Source: an uncultured Candidatus Saccharibacteria bacterium (GTDB lineage: Bacteria; Patescibacteriota; Saccharimonadia; Saccharimonadales; Saccharimonadaceae). Taken from it: a DNA stretch of 64,000 nucleotides. The stretch covers positions 1 through 64,000 of the forward strand of contig CAMYUU010000002.1 in the NCBI GenBank assembly GCA_947302355.1, written 5' to 3'. Position numbers and translations under genes: made by a program. A model generated the notes under the pieces. That model ran no database searches. It saw nothing but the letters and a program-made list of their open reading frames with translations, and was not told where the DNA came from. This document shows positions 40,340 to 47,225 of the stretch, piece after piece (position 1 is the first letter of the stretch; every line of letters begins with the position of its first letter).

Positions 40340-42184
40340 TTATTTCAAAGCGTTGGCGTTCGCGATAAGCCTGTCAAGAAAAGCTTGGCGGGCTTTTTCG
40401 GTGTTGCGATTATCGCCTGCCCAGGCAAATAAAGCTGGATCTTGCAAGGCGCGCGCAAAAGAAAAGGTGACTGGCCATGGGAAGGCCCCATTGGCTATAA
40501 TTGCGGCGAGGTTAGAAGTAGCTTGGTCGGTGGTCTGGCCGCCAGAGAGAAAGACGACGCCGGCGAGTGATTCTGGCACATGGCTTTTTAATACTTTAGC
40601 AGTAGCTAGCCCCACTTCCTCTGGAGTGGATTGAGTAGGGTATTGTTTACCTGCTAGAACCATATTGACTTTTAATATACATGCGCGCAGATTAACGCTT
40701 GATTCTTCGAGTTTGGTAAATAAACAGTCTAGAATTTTACTAGTGATAAAGGATGATTGATCTAAATTGTAGTTGCCATCATAAACGACTTCTGGTTCTA
40801 CAATAGGTACAAGGCCTGCAGATTGGCATTTTTTGGCATATTCGGCTAAAATGCGGCAGTTTTCCTGGATTGCCATGTCTGTAGGAGTAATGATATCTCC
40901 TTTCTCGTCAAGACGAATTTCGAAGGCTGCTCTCCATTTTGCAAAGCGGAGTCCGGCATCGTAGTACGATTTTAATCTTTGGTCGAGCTCTTCGAGGCCT
41001 TTGGTATAGGTTTCTTCGGAATTGTCAAATTGGGTGAGGCCTTGATCTACTTTAATGCCTGGTATGATGTGGCGGGAAATTAGGAAGTCGACAAAGTTTC
41101 TACCATCGTCGGCGAGTTGATGTGTGGTTTCATCGAAGAGGATTACGCCGTTGACGTATTTTTCGAGATCTGGCGTGGTGAAGAAAATGTTTCGATAATC
41201 ACGCCTATTATCGTAGGTATCATCGATGTTTAGCTGTTCGAATTTTTTGTGGATACTGCCACCAGATTCATCTGCGGCTAGGATACCTTTGCCGGTTAGC
41301 ACGAGGCTAGCGGCATTTAATTCGATGTCATTATCGGAGTTTGATTTAGTTGAGAGTTCTTTTAGCTCATTTATGGATAAGACGGAGTCGAGTCTGGAGT
41401 TTTCGACATTCGCACGGGCCATTTTCAGGCTTTTTTCTACTGATTCTCCAAGCACGAAGCTTCCTACAACGGTGGCGGCGGCAATAGAATATAGGGAAAG
41501 ATGAGTCATTCTATCTATACGATCTACTGAGAGGTGCTCGGTGATTTTGAGGTAAGAAATGTTTTTTTCGGTTAGATAGATGGTCTTTTCGGGCGGAATC
41601 TCGGGTAATTGAATCGCGTGGGTTTGTTCCGAAACTGGGGTGGTGGTTTGCTCCATGAAGATTAAATTGGCTCGTTCGATTAGGCTGTTTGAGTATTGAT
41701 TTTCTAGGTTTCTAAGATAAAGAATTAATTTGGTTTGTCTGGATTGATTTAGGTAAGTATTGATTTTGCCCGTGGTCTCTGAATTAAGCTCGGCTGAACG
41801 ATCGATAAAAAGATAGTCGTAAGATGTGGTGGGTGGGTTAAATGTGGTGGGCTTGAAATCGGTGGGAGTGAGATAGCATACGCCATTATCTGATACTAAG
41901 ATGTAACGGTGAATTTCGGTGGGATTTTGGGTTTCGAGTTCATTGTCAGTAAAAGCGATGGACTGATCAGCGACGGAAGCGTCTAGCCCCATTTTTTTGA
42001 AAACTTCTAACGAGATTGCGGCGCCACCGAGGCTACTGCCGCGATTAAAAAAGTGGTGCTCGCTTGCATTGAAACTGAGGTCAAGCCAGGCTGTGCCGGA
42101 TTTGTCGGTTTCGAACTTCTCCGTTCTACTGTCCAGATTAAGGTAAACGTCTTTTAAGACGTTGCCCACTACCAAAATATTCAT
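40340..42184 (-). CDS. Fusion: PfkB/ribokinase-like domain + class I fructose-bisphosphate aldolase
   Basis: This 614-residue protein has two parts. Residues ~1-275 look like the PfkB sugar-kinase family: 'MNILVVGNVLKDVYLNL', 'SSLGGAAISLEVFKKMGLDASVAD', 'YLFIDRSAE' and 'AAATVVGSFVLGESVEKSLKMARANVENS'. The catalytic D-T-x-G-A-G-D motif is not there ('DRIDRMTHLSLYSIAAA'), so kinase activity is doubtful. Residues ~285-614 are a class I (Schiff-base) FBP aldolase: 'GKGILAADESGGSIHKKF', 'VILFDETTHQ', 'PGIKVDQGL', 'FAKWRAAFEI', 'GLVPIVEPEV', 'CILKVNMVLAGK' and 'VVFLSGGQTTDQAT'. The aldolase step feeds tpiA (43110-43880). The start is leaderless. Confidence 0.85.
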   Translation of the reverse strand: MNILVVGNVLKDVYLNLDSRTEKFETDKSGTAWLDLSFNASEHHFFNRGSSLGGAAISLEVFKKMGLDASVADQSIAFTDNELETQNPTEIHRYILVSDNGVCYLTPTDFKPTTFNPPTTSYDYLFIDRSAELNSETTGKINTYLNQSRQTKLILYLRNLENQYSNSLIERANLIFMEQTTTPVSEQTHAIQLPEIPPEKTIYLTEKNISYLKITEHLSVDRIDRMTHLSLYSIAAATVVGSFVLGESVEKSLKMARANVENSRLDSVLSINELKELSTKSNSDNDIELNAASLVLTGKGILAADESGGSIHKKFEQLNIDDTYDNRRDYRNIFFTTPDLEKYVNGVILFDETTHQLADDGRNFVDFLISRHIIPGIKVDQGLTQFDNSEETYTKGLEELDQRLKSYYDAGLRFAKWRAAFEIRLDEKGDIITPTDMAIQENCRILAEYAKKCQSAGLVPIVEPEVVYDGNYNLDQSSFITSKILDCLFTKLEESSVNLRACILKVNMVLAGKQYPTQSTPEEVGLATAKVLKSHVPESLAGVVFLSGGQTTDQATSNLAAIIANGAFPWPVTFSFARALQDPALFAWAGDNRNTEKARQAFLDRLIANANALK

Positions 42185-42190
42185 GGTTTA

Positions 42191-42196
42191 ATTATA
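42191..42196 (-). promoter_or_regulatory. -10 of leaderless aldolase-fusion gene
   Basis: ATGTATAAT on the minus strand, six bases before the ATG. Confidence 0.65.
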
Positions 42197-42209
42197 CATC
42201 AATAAGCAT

Positions 42210-42240
42210 AAAAAAATAAGAGCAAGCTCTCATTTTTTAC
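42210..42240 (-). terminator. Hairpin with A/T arms upstream of aldolase gene
   Basis: AAAAATAAGAGC and GCTCTCATTTTT pair imperfectly around AA. It probably insulates the aldolase promoter from the tRNA transcripts. Confidence 0.6.
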
Positions 42241-42275
42241 TTTTTTTGTGCGGGCATGGAGGGGAGGGCCCTCAG
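42233..42275 (-). repeat. Degenerate duplicate of the tRNA-Gly 3' end
   Basis: TTTTTAC-T(n)-GTGCGGG.ATGGAGGG repeats the 3' end and trailer of the tRNA-Gly at 42320-42350, with decay afterwards. It lies about 90 bp beyond the tRNA. Confidence 0.6.
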
Positions 42276-42295
42276 GCATCCACCCCCATAAAAAC

Positions 42296-42321
42296 TAAAA
42301 ACAACCATAAACGGTTGTTTT
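42296..42321. terminator. Terminator of the tRNA-His/tRNA-Gly transcript
   Basis: A 10-bp stem AAAAACAACC/GGTTGTTTTT with a 6-nt loop. Confidence 0.88.
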
Positions 42322-42329
42322 TACTTTTT

Positions 42330-42404
42330 TGGTGCGGGTATGGAGGGTCGAACTCCAATCCTCAGTTTGGAAAACTGATATACTAACCGCTGTACTATAC
42401 CCGC
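42330..42404 (-). tRNA. tRNA-Gly(TCC)
   Basis: Minus strand: acceptor GCGGGTA/TACCCGC with encoded CCA, anticodon stem TCAGT/ACTGA around TTTCCAA (anticodon TCC), T arm TGGAG/CTCCA with loop TTCGACC. Transcribed with tRNA-His. Confidence 0.94.
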
Positions 42405-42405
42405 A

Positions 42406-42483
42406 TGGGGTGGGATATGGGAATCGAACCCACGACCTTCTGGACCACAATCAGACGCTCTAACCATCTGAGCTAATCCCACC
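42406..42483 (-). tRNA. tRNA-His(GTG)
   Basis: Minus strand: an extra 5' G (G-1) faces C73 as in bacterial tRNA-His; acceptor GTGGGAT/ATCCCAC, anticodon stem TCTGA/(C)CAGA with GTG, encoded CCA. One base separates it from tRNA-Gly. Confidence 0.95.
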
Positions 42484-42507
42484 GAGAAACATTATATCAA
42501 TATTGTC

Positions 42508-43113
42508 TTATTTTGGCAAGAGAAGGAAAGCGACTGTGCCAGCGGCGGCGCCTAAAATAATTGTTAGAATGATAGTGATAATTAAGCCGATATGAGAATC
42601 TTTTTCGGGTTTGTTGATAATCGTGACTGGACCCTTGGGCTCTTCTTTGGGGGTGTCGACCTTTTTCTGATAGACATTTTTAGAAAGGGGACGCTTAGTA
42701 ACTTTGTCTAGATTGATGAATGGAGATTTAGGCGTCTTGTATTTGGATTTTGTAGATGTCGATTTGGTCTTTTGGACGGTAGGTGCAGTTTGTTTTTTGG
42801 CTTTATTGCCGACTTTTTGGGCTTTTGCTTTTGCGGGTGATTTTTCCGGTGTGGCGATTTTGCTGTTATCATTTAATGGGCGTTTTGGGGTGTCGGTATT
42901 AATAAATTTAGGGGAAAGATCTTCGATTACGCCAAGCTCAACTTTAGAAGGAGTGTGTGCATTAAAATTAACACTATTAATGGGCTGCTTTTCGGCGCGG
43001 ACAACACGGTGCGTGGTGTTTACCTTTTTGGTAGTTTTTACGACCTGTTGGCGGCTAGGGGTAGCCTTCATGGTTTGTTTTGGTGGCACAAAATCTATGT
43101 AACGTCTATTCAT
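42508..43113 (-). CDS. Lys/Pro/Thr-rich protein with C-terminal membrane anchor, function unknown
   Basis: This 201-residue protein is mostly low-complexity and very basic (many Lys, Thr, Pro, Val), with recurring 'KPQ/KPT/TPK'-like stretches, and ends in one membrane helix ('IGLIITIILTIILGAAAGTVAFLLL'). Tail-anchored topology puts the basic part in the cytosol, where it could touch nucleic acid or the envelope; this is speculative. Its ATG overlaps the tpiA stop (ATGA), so translation is coupled to tpiA, though a metabolic link is unlikely. Two tRNAs follow. Confidence 0.72.
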   Translation of the reverse strand: MNRRYIDFVPPKQTMKATPSRQQVVKTTKKVNTTHRVVRAEKQPINSVNFNAHTPSKVELGVIEDLSPKFINTDTPKRPLNDNSKIATPEKSPAKAKAQKVGNKAKKQTAPTVQKTKSTSTKSKYKTPKSPFINLDKVTKRPLSKNVYQKKVDTPKEEPKGPVTIINKPEKDSHIGLIITIILTIILGAAAGTVAFLLLPK

Positions 43114-43880
43114 GCTTGCACTTTCTTAGCTATTTCTATTATATCAATAAATTCATGCAAAATCAAACTAGCTCCACCCACTAGTAGGCCATTTACGCCG
43201 GGAATCGTAAGATATGCGCCGGCATTAGACGGGGAAACGCTTCCGCCAAACAGGACGCTGACTTTCTCGGCTGATTCTGGACCGTAGGTATCACTTAAAG
43301 TTTGGCGAATTATATTAATGACTTCTGAAATTTCGTCTGGGGAGGCAAGTTTGGCACCTTTGACACTAGAGATGGCCCAAACTGGTTCGTAGGCGATGAT
43401 TACTTTGGATAAATTGTCATCTGCGACTTCGGCGAGCCCGCCTAGCAGTTGATCTTTAATGACGTCGGCGGTTTCCCCAAAAGCTCTCTCTGATTCGATT
43501 TCGCCGATGCAGAGAATTGGCTTGATTTTGTTTCTTAAGGCGGCGGCTACTTTTTTCTGGATAGTTTTGTCGTCTTCTTTGAAAACGTAGCGACGTTCGG
43601 AGTGGCCAATGATGGCGTAATCTGCTAAACCCCTGAGTTGAGAGAATGAAACTTCTCCGGTGTAGGCTCCATAATCGCGATAAAAGCCGTCTTGTGCGGC
43701 GAGTTTGATTCTGCGACGGTCTACTTGTAAGGATAGTGGTTGTAATGCGAGCATAGAAGGCGCTACTACCACTTCTAGATTGCGGTAGTTTGGTAACGAT
43801 TTGGATAATTTATGGAGATAAATAGAAGCTTCACCAACTGTAAAATTTAACTTCCAGTTGCCCACGACGTATGTTTTCAT
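43110..43880 (-). CDS. tpiA: Triosephosphate isomerase
   Basis: This 256-residue TIM barrel interconverts glyceraldehyde-3-P and DHAP. All active-site elements are visible: 'VVGNWKLNF' (Asn, Lys), 'IIGHSERR' (His), 'IIAYEPVWAI' (Glu), the phosphate loop 'LFGGSV', and 'VNGLLVGGASL'. Length is normal. It lies one gene from the aldolase fusion on the same strand, forming a lower-glycolysis cluster. The ATG is six bases after TATAAT. Downstream it is coupled to a basic tail-anchored protein. Confidence 0.97.
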   Translation of the reverse strand: MKTYVVGNWKLNFTVGEASIYLHKLSKSLPNYRNLEVVVAPSMLALQPLSLQVDRRRIKLAAQDGFYRDYGAYTGEVSFSQLRGLADYAIIGHSERRYVFKEDDKTIQKKVAAALRNKIKPILCIGEIESERAFGETADVIKDQLLGGLAEVADDNLSKVIIAYEPVWAISSVKGAKLASPDEISEVINIIRQTLSDTYGPESAEKVSVLFGGSVSPSNAGAYLTIPGVNGLLVGGASLILHEFIDIIEIAKKVQA

Positions 43881-43886
43881 AAGCTT

Positions 43887-43892
43887 ATTATA
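43887..43892 (-). promoter_or_regulatory. -10 of leaderless tpiA
   Basis: TATAAT on the minus strand, six bases before the ATG. Confidence 0.7.
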
Positions 43893-43919
43893 CCTTAGTT
43901 ATGATAAGTCAACAAGTGC

Positions 43920-44687
43920 TTAGTTGATGATGCCTAATATGCCTTTTAAGGCGAAAGCAGTATCTTCGTGATTTCTTACGGTGATGGTGTCAATACCCAT
44001 TTCGACAACTGGATAATCGTTGCCGCCGGGTTGGGTCATGTCGCCGAAATAGAGTATATCTGATTTGTCTACGTTTAATTGTTCGAGTAAGTGTGTCATA
44101 CCGAATGTCTTGTTCATGCCGGGAATAACGGCATTTATAGAGGTAGTGCCGGCGACTTCATACTCAAATTCTGGAGCTAATTCCTTGCATTTTGCGGCGA
44201 TTTGGTCGCGTTTTTTATGGTCTGGATCCCAGGCGTATTTGGCCTTAGTACTAGCTTTTTGGCCGAGAGCCGAGAATGTGACTTGCGACAAGCGGTTTTC
44301 GATTATTTCATCTCCTGGAGTTAGCTTATCTTCTTCCCAGAGACCAAGTTCTCGTGCGGCTTGCTCGATTGTGGTGGTTATTTTGGCTATTTGTTCATCG
44401 GTCAATGGATAATTGTAAATTTCTGTCCATTCCTTCTTGATGGGGTCGTAACGGTAATATTGGGTGCCTTGAGCTACAAATAAGTGCAAGTGTGAGAGTT
44501 GTTCTGGGGTGGGGTTCGGTAAGCGATCCACGATTTGAATCATGAATTGGTCGAATTTCTGGCCGGAGATAGGGCAGATTTCGAAATGGTCGAGACATTT
44601 TAGCAAAAGCTCTGCGATTTCGTCAGTGATGGGTGTTTTGGCTACGTTGATTGTTTGATCAACGTCAAATGATAGTACTTTTTTCAT
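43920..44687 (-). CDS. HAD-IIB phosphatase, eukaryotic phosphomannomutase-like
   Basis: This 255-residue protein has HAD motif I 'SFDVDQTIN' (two Asp), a motif II Ser in 'CPISGQKFD', a C2-type cap (~80-180) and motif IV 'LYFGDMTQPGGNDYPVVEMG'. The last is close to the 'GDkTxpGGNDyEi' of PMM2-type phosphomannomutases. It may therefore be a mannose/glucose-phosphate mutase or a sugar phosphatase. The usual Gly after the second Asp of motif I is Gln here ('DVDQT' in place of 'DVDGT'). The start is leaderless (TACAAT, six bases). Confidence 0.8.
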   Translation of the reverse strand: MKKVLSFDVDQTINVAKTPITDEIAELLLKCLDHFEICPISGQKFDQFMIQIVDRLPNPTPEQLSHLHLFVAQGTQYYRYDPIKKEWTEIYNYPLTDEQIAKITTTIEQAARELGLWEEDKLTPGDEIIENRLSQVTFSALGQKASTKAKYAWDPDHKKRDQIAAKCKELAPEFEYEVAGTTSINAVIPGMNKTFGMTHLLEQLNVDKSDILYFGDMTQPGGNDYPVVEMGIDTITVRNHEDTAFALKGILGIIN

Positions 44688-44693
44688 AGTTTA

Positions 44694-44699
44694 ATTGTA
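44694..44699 (-). promoter_or_regulatory. -10 of leaderless HAD gene
   Basis: ATGC-TACAAT on the minus strand, six bases before the ATG. Confidence 0.65.
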
Positions 44700-44794
44700 G
44701 CATGGATCAGCGGTGGTGTTGGTAATGATTTAGTTCCTGTGGGGAATTTAGTTTTGTTCGGATGGGGACGGATTCTGATCTTTGAGGAGGCAAG

Positions 44795-44822
44795 TTGACA
44801 AAAATAAGATAAGTGGTATAAT
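44795..44822 (+). promoter_or_regulatory. Promoter of 44862-45116
   Basis: TTGACA (44795-44800), 16 nt, TATAAT (44817-44822). Confidence 0.85.
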
Positions 44823-44861
44823 TTATGAAAATTGGCCTCCAAAGATAGGAAGGGGAAAACT

Positions 44862-45116
44862 ATGGAGGAGAACCTTACGAATTGGGAACGGCTTCAGAAG
44901 CTATTCCCTGGGATTGTTCTTCGTCAAGCGGTTTCGTTGCCTAGCGACGAGGAACCCATCGTGACTCAGGATCCCATTGCGGATTCTGAGCTACGTGAAT
45001 GGGCAGCAGGCGTAGTCCTTCAGGACTTCGAGTTTTGCGGTGAGCTACAGCCGGTGTCAACTGGCGCCTATAAGGAGAGAGGGGTGTATAAGGTGGTGTA
45101 CATCGTCACCGATTAG
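44862..45116 (+). CDS. Small acidic protein (84 aa), function unknown
   Basis: The protein starts MEENLTNWERLQKLFPGIVL and is acidic and soluble; the end 'GAYKERGVYKVVYIVTD' looks like a final beta strand pair. No family is recognised. The track start (44832) is replaced by ATG 44862, which follows AGGAAGGGG by about 8 nt. With a consensus promoter and a UUCG terminator it is a complete unit. GC-rich codon use resembles the next gene rather than the housekeeping genes. Confidence 0.72.
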   Translation: MEENLTNWERLQKLFPGIVLRQAVSLPSDEEPIVTQDPIADSELREWAAGVVLQDFEFCGELQPVSTGAYKERGVYKVVYIVTD

Positions 45117-45132
45117 CTCCTTCTCCCTTCCC

Positions 45133-45160
45133 AAGAGCTCGGCTTCGGCCGGGCTCTTTT
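45133..45160 (+). terminator. UUCG-capped terminator of 44862-45116
   Basis: An 11-bp stem AAGAGCTCGGC/GCCGGGCTCTT with TTCG loop, then TT. Confidence 0.88.
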
Positions 45161-45224
45161 CGTGGGTATCAGTGTTTTGTGAATGATATAAATTAGCGTA
45201 AGCGTCAAAGAAGTGTTTCTCATA

Positions 45225-45253
45225 TTGACAAAAAAGCTAAAGTGTGATAGAAT
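45225..45253 (+). promoter_or_regulatory. Promoter of 45394-46989
   Basis: TTGACA (45225-45230), 17 nt, TAGAAT (45248-45253). The leader is about 135 nt. Confidence 0.82.
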
Positions 45254-45316
45254 GTAATCAGTCTAGGTTTTGGTGTGTTATCAAATAACAAGAAGACCAT
45301 TAACAACCAAATCATC

Positions 45317-45386
45317 TCAGATTTCAAATGAAATCTGAAGCTATCCATTCTAACCTCCCTCCCAAAAAATATTGAAGAAAGGAGGT
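45317..45386 (+). promoter_or_regulatory. Structured leader that can sequester the Shine-Dalgarno
   Basis: A 10-bp hairpin (TCAGATTTCA/TGAAATCTGA, 45317-45338) is followed by ACCTCC (45353-45358), which is fully complementary to the GGAGGT (45381-45386) in front of ATG 45394. Translation may be controlled by opening this pair. Confidence 0.55.
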
Positions 45387-45393
45387 GCTTTCG

Positions 45394-46989
45394 ATGAGGA
45401 AGCGCCGTGAAGAATTAGATTGGCTGTACTGCGATGATCCAGAGCAGGATGACGATGGAGTGTACACCAAGAGGGGCGAAGACCCTGAAGAAGATCACCT
45501 TGCTTTTGATGGCAAGGTGGAGGCCAAAGAGGTGTCTGATTCCTCTGGTGGCTATCTGCCCATCAATGGCGGCTACAAGCGTGTCGCTAAGCGGCGTGGT
45601 AGGGGATGCGTTCCCTACGTGCTTGCGGCCATCGTCGCAATTGCGACGCTTGGCGTCCTGGCGTGGGGGCTTAAGTCTTGTAGTGGTCTCGATAGCTCCT
45701 CGTTGCTTCGTGGCAGCATTGTCGCGAAGGCGGACGAGCTCGAGGACGCTATTAATGACCTTACTGTCGCGAAGGTCACGGAGGAGGAGCTTGAGGCTTT
45801 GACTACGGGTAAGTACAAGGACGTGTCTTGGGTTTTCCTGGATTCGTCCCTGTCGCCACAGGATAAGGCTCGTACCAGTAGGACTGGCTTTTCCGATGCG
45901 CTGACCTTCGGGTTTACTGCTTCGGATGAGTCAGGGCGATTCGCCGAGCTTGAGGAGGAAATCCTCCGTAACCCAGTATTTGGGGTTACCGTCGCGAACG
46001 CCATCAAGGATAAGAAGATTGGCAATAGGGCCATAGGTTCTTTTAATCCTTGGATGGCTGAGATGGTCAAGCTAAACAGCCAGCACGGAGTTGCCTATTG
46101 GCTGGAGAAGGACAGCCAGGATACGTTCTATGTCACGGACGAGTATCGTTGCTATGCGGCGACGCTCTGCACGTGGCTTGAACTCCTGATTTATCAGGGT
46201 CAGTATTCGTGGCAAACGGTCGAAAATTGGTGCCTCAATGGGGCGGCTAAGAATAATGACCGTGCCGGTGTGCCGGCTTCCTACCAGTATGCAAAAGACG
46301 CTATAGTCTATGCATACGTAGGTAAGGACGCTGCCAATACTGGCTCCGATTCCGGCTCTGGTTCTGGCAACAAGGCCATCAGTGACAAGGGACTTTTTGT
46401 TATTGGATTCAACATCCATGATAAGCGTCCCGAGTTCTATGGTGGAACGCCGGAGAATCCGACGCCTAGTGGGCCGACGACTCCGGTAACGCCGGACAAT
46501 CCGAAGCCGAAGCCAGATCCTGACCCGAAGCCCGATCCTGACCCGAAGCCGAAGCCAGATCCTGATCCGAAGCCTGATCCCGATCCGGATCCTCCTTACA
46601 ATAAGGACCCGAATGACGCTCCGACGACGTATACGGAGCCGAACGACGACCCTGGTCCTGGCCCTAGCACCAATAACGGGGTTGGGGCTACCGAGTCGCC
46701 TGCAGACCAGCCGACCAATTCCAATCACGAGAGTTATCCTGATTATCAGGACGACGTCAAGGAATTGGAAGAGATTAATCAATCTCAGTCGACAGGTTCT
46801 GAGCCGAGTACGCCATCCACGCCGGCGCCATCTCCAAGTACCAACGTGGACAACAACGGCGATTCGGGAACCGAGACATCGGCTCCCATCAATGAAGCCA
46901 CACCCGTGGCACCTCCTGCAACGGAGGCTGGTTCGGGTGAGCCAATAAACTCTAGTCCAGGTGAGGCTTGGGAGGGCCCTACGGACTAG
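45394..46989 (+). CDS. Bitopic membrane protein with Pro-Asp stalk and disordered C-terminus, function unknown
   Basis: This 531-residue protein has an acidic cytosolic N-terminus (~1-65), one membrane helix ('CVPYVLAAIVAIATLGVLAWGL'), an extracytoplasmic domain of ~230 residues with several Cys ('EYRCYAATLCTWLELLIYQGQYSW', 'ENWCLNGAAKNNDRAGVP'), then a 'KPDPDPKPDPDP' stalk (~370-405) and a long Pro/Ser/Thr/Asn/Glu-rich disordered tail. No family is recognised. ATG 45394 has AAAGGAGG at ideal distance, against the track's GTG 45385. Third-codon GC is visibly higher than in the ribosomal or metabolic genes. A surface role is inferred. Confidence 0.75.
   Translation: MRKRREELDWLYCDDPEQDDDGVYTKRGEDPEEDHLAFDGKVEAKEVSDSSGGYLPINGGYKRVAKRRGRGCVPYVLAAIVAIATLGVLAWGLKSCSGLDSSSLLRGSIVAKADELEDAINDLTVAKVTEEELEALTTGKYKDVSWVFLDSSLSPQDKARTSRTGFSDALTFGFTASDESGRFAELEEEILRNPVFGVTVANAIKDKKIGNRAIGSFNPWMAEMVKLNSQHGVAYWLEKDSQDTFYVTDEYRCYAATLCTWLELLIYQGQYSWQTVENWCLNGAAKNNDRAGVPASYQYAKDAIVYAYVGKDAANTGSDSGSGSGNKAISDKGLFVIGFNIHDKRPEFYGGTPENPTPSGPTTPVTPDNPKPKPDPDPKPDPDPKPKPDPDPKPDPDPDPPYNKDPNDAPTTYTEPNDDPGPGPSTNNGVGATESPADQPTNSNHESYPDYQDDVKELEEINQSQSTGSEPSTPSTPAPSPSTNVDNNGDSGTETSAPINEATPVAPPATEAGSGEPINSSPGEAWEGPTD
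46504..46594 (+). repeat. Pro-Asp-Lys stalk-coding tandem repeat
   Basis: Imperfect repeats of AAGCC.GATCCTGACCCG encode KPDPDP units in the 45394-46989 protein. Confidence 0.8.
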
Positions 46990-46999
46990 TGGATAGCTT

Positions 47000-47130
47000 A
47001 GCCCCATGCGTGGGGCTGCTCCTTTAGGGGGCTTTGAGCTGAAAGGCTCAAGGGTGGAGCCCATGGGTGGGACGCCCACGTACCTTAAAAAAGTCCGGCG
47101 GTGCAATCAATGCGCTGCCGGGCTTCACCC
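47000..47130 (+). ncRNA. Candidate structured RNA between 45394-46989 and 47226-48563
   Basis: In the 236-nt gap at least five stems can form: AGCCCCA/TGGGGCT; GCTCCT/AGGGGGC; TTGAGCT/GGCTCAA with a GAAA tetraloop; GTGGG/CCCAC; and a long G-U-containing stem around ATCAA (about 47092-47123). A long-range GGGTGGAGCCC (47052-47062) / GGGCTTCACCC (47120-47130) pairing closes the last part and competes by a few bases with the ATCAA stem. Wobble pairs fit a plus-strand RNA. It matches no riboswitch class that I can recall; it may be a 3' UTR structure, a leader switch or a processed sRNA. Confidence 0.5.
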
Positions 47131-47225
47131 CATGATTTGAGACTGAGATGATTTGGCTGTTTAGACGAAAGTTAACAATTCGACTAGCAAGAATGAACTT
47201 AATCAATTATTAAGAAAGGATTATT

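Noticed and set aside
46072-47106. 344-aa Arg-rich ORF on the minus strand
   Set aside because: Shadow of the Pro/Asp-rich gene 45394-46989; Arg/Trp-rich low-complexity composition, no promoter or SD.
47000-47130. Known riboswitch, SRP RNA, RNase P or tmRNA
   Set aside because: None of the conserved loops that I remember for these classes is present.
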